From Nostoc edaphicum CCNP1411 (GTDB lineage Bacteria; Cyanobacteriota; Cyanobacteriia; Cyanobacteriales; Nostocaceae), in NCBI RefSeq assembly GCF_014023275.1, contig NZ_CP054698.1, positions 4,588,001-4,652,000 of the forward strand: a stretch of DNA of 64,000 nucleotides, given 5' to 3'. The notes under the pieces are model-generated. The model ran no database searches and had not been told where the DNA came from. It saw nothing but the letters and a program-made list of their open reading frames with translations. Of the stretch, positions 63,495 through 64,000 are shown piece by piece. The first letter of the stretch is position 1; every line of letters begins with the position of its first letter. A program made the translations under genes and the position numbers.

Positions 63495-64000
63495 ATGCAA
63501 GAGTATGATGTTGTGCTGATTGGTGCTGGACATAATGGGCTAGTTTGTGCAGCTTACTTGCTAAAAGCTGGTTATAGCGTCCTGTTACTAGAAAAGCGTT
63601 CTGTACCAGGTGGTGCAGCAACAACTGAAGAGTGTTTACCCCAAGAAGCACCTGGATTTAAATTCAATTTGTGTGCTATTGACCATGAATTTATTCACTT
63701 AGGGCCAGTTGTTGAAGAATTAGAACTAGAAAAATACGGCTTGCATTATTTGGAGTGTGATCCAGTTGTTTTCTGTCCTCATCCTGATGGCAAGTATTTC
63801 TTAGGACATAAGTCGGTGGAAAAGACTTGTGCAGAAATCGCTCGTTACAATGAACGTGATGCTAAAAAATACGCCGAATTTGTAGACTTTTGGCAGCGAG
63901 CGCTAGGTGCAATGATTCCTATGTTTAACGCACCGCCAAAATCAGTTATAGACATTCTTGGTAACTACGACATCACCAAACTGAAAGATTTAGTTTCAGT
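63495..64000 (+). CDS. crtO: Beta-carotene ketolase CrtO (5' part, cut by window)
   Basis: 168 codons seen. FAD-binding VLIGAGHNGLVCAAYLLKAGY, then LEKRSVPGGAATTEE and FKFNLCAIDHEFIHLGP, the pattern of CrtO-type ketolases related to CrtI desaturases. CrtO adds keto groups to beta-carotene to give echinenone or canthaxanthin, used for example by the orange carotenoid protein. The 3' end lies outside the window. Confidence 0.9.
   Translation, partial: MQEYDVVLIGAGHNGLVCAAYLLKAGYSVLLLEKRSVPGGAATTEECLPQEAPGFKFNLCAIDHEFIHLGPVVEELELEKYGLHYLECDPVVFCPHPDGKYFLGHKSVEKTCAEIARYNERDAKKYAEFVDFWQRALGAMIPMFNAPPKSVIDILGNYDITKLKDLVS

Overview
The window looks like chromosomal DNA of a filamentous, heterocyst-forming type cyanobacterium (Nostoc or a close relative). 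This rests on a complete hormogonium motility cluster (hmpA-E with divergent hmpF), chlP, bvdR, a plant-type ferredoxin, a CYP110-type P450 and the start of crtO. Dense GCGATCGC (HIP1) octamers, 7-bp STRR repeats and many palindromic dispersed repeats add support. No rRNA, tRNA or CRISPR array was recognised.

Layout. 1-4 kb: a 21-bp repeat array, a P-loop NTPase gene overlapping a TPR gene that carries a nonsense mutation, and a Uma2 remnant. 4-9.3 kb: a KGK-like protein, tilS, prolyl oligopeptidase and a vanadium-haloperoxidase-like protein. 9.6-23 kb: the hmp chemotaxis-like locus (CheA, MCP, CheW, CheY, PatA-like) with hmpF divergent. 23.5-27.7 kb: a two-domain M16 peptidase and cysA. 27.8-31.7 kb: one very large HEAT-repeat/NTPase gene broken into three ORFs. 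31.7-33.7 kb: a repeat-rich stretch with nested miniature elements. 33.7-45.2 kb: mostly housekeeping and stress genes (chlP, map, bvdR, petF, SpoIID-like, sulfiredoxin, dps, HTH-GrpE-like). 46-52.5 kb: a STAS/PP2C pair, DUF1350, lemA and an M48 protease. 52.5-56.3 kb: an AT-rich accessory island with a miniature element, a wrecked toxin-antitoxin pair, an insertion sequence, a DEDD-exonuclease-like gene and another 21-bp array. 56.4-64 kb: a transketolase/phosphoketolase-like enzyme, CYP110, a TetR-controlled divergent unit with a duplicated candidate operator, a P450 fragment, DUF2993 and crtO (cut by the window end).

How the genes work together. HmpA-E form a chemosensory relay that in Nostoc controls type IV pili and gliding of hormogonia, and HmpF is the coiled-coil partner needed for pilus activity. 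lemA-M48 and bvdR-map are tightly coupled pairs. The STAS protein and REC-PP2C phosphatase are a likely partner-switching pair.

The most unusual content is mobile or repetitive. Three miniature-element families show terminal inverted repeats plus target duplications. One of them split the HEAT/NTPase gene, and removing it in silico restores the frame; correcting a nearby run of five Cs as well gives one 1,213-codon protein with signal peptide, HEAT array, membrane segments and NTPase. Three arrays share an exact 21-bp period. All family names come from motif recognition by eye; no search was run.
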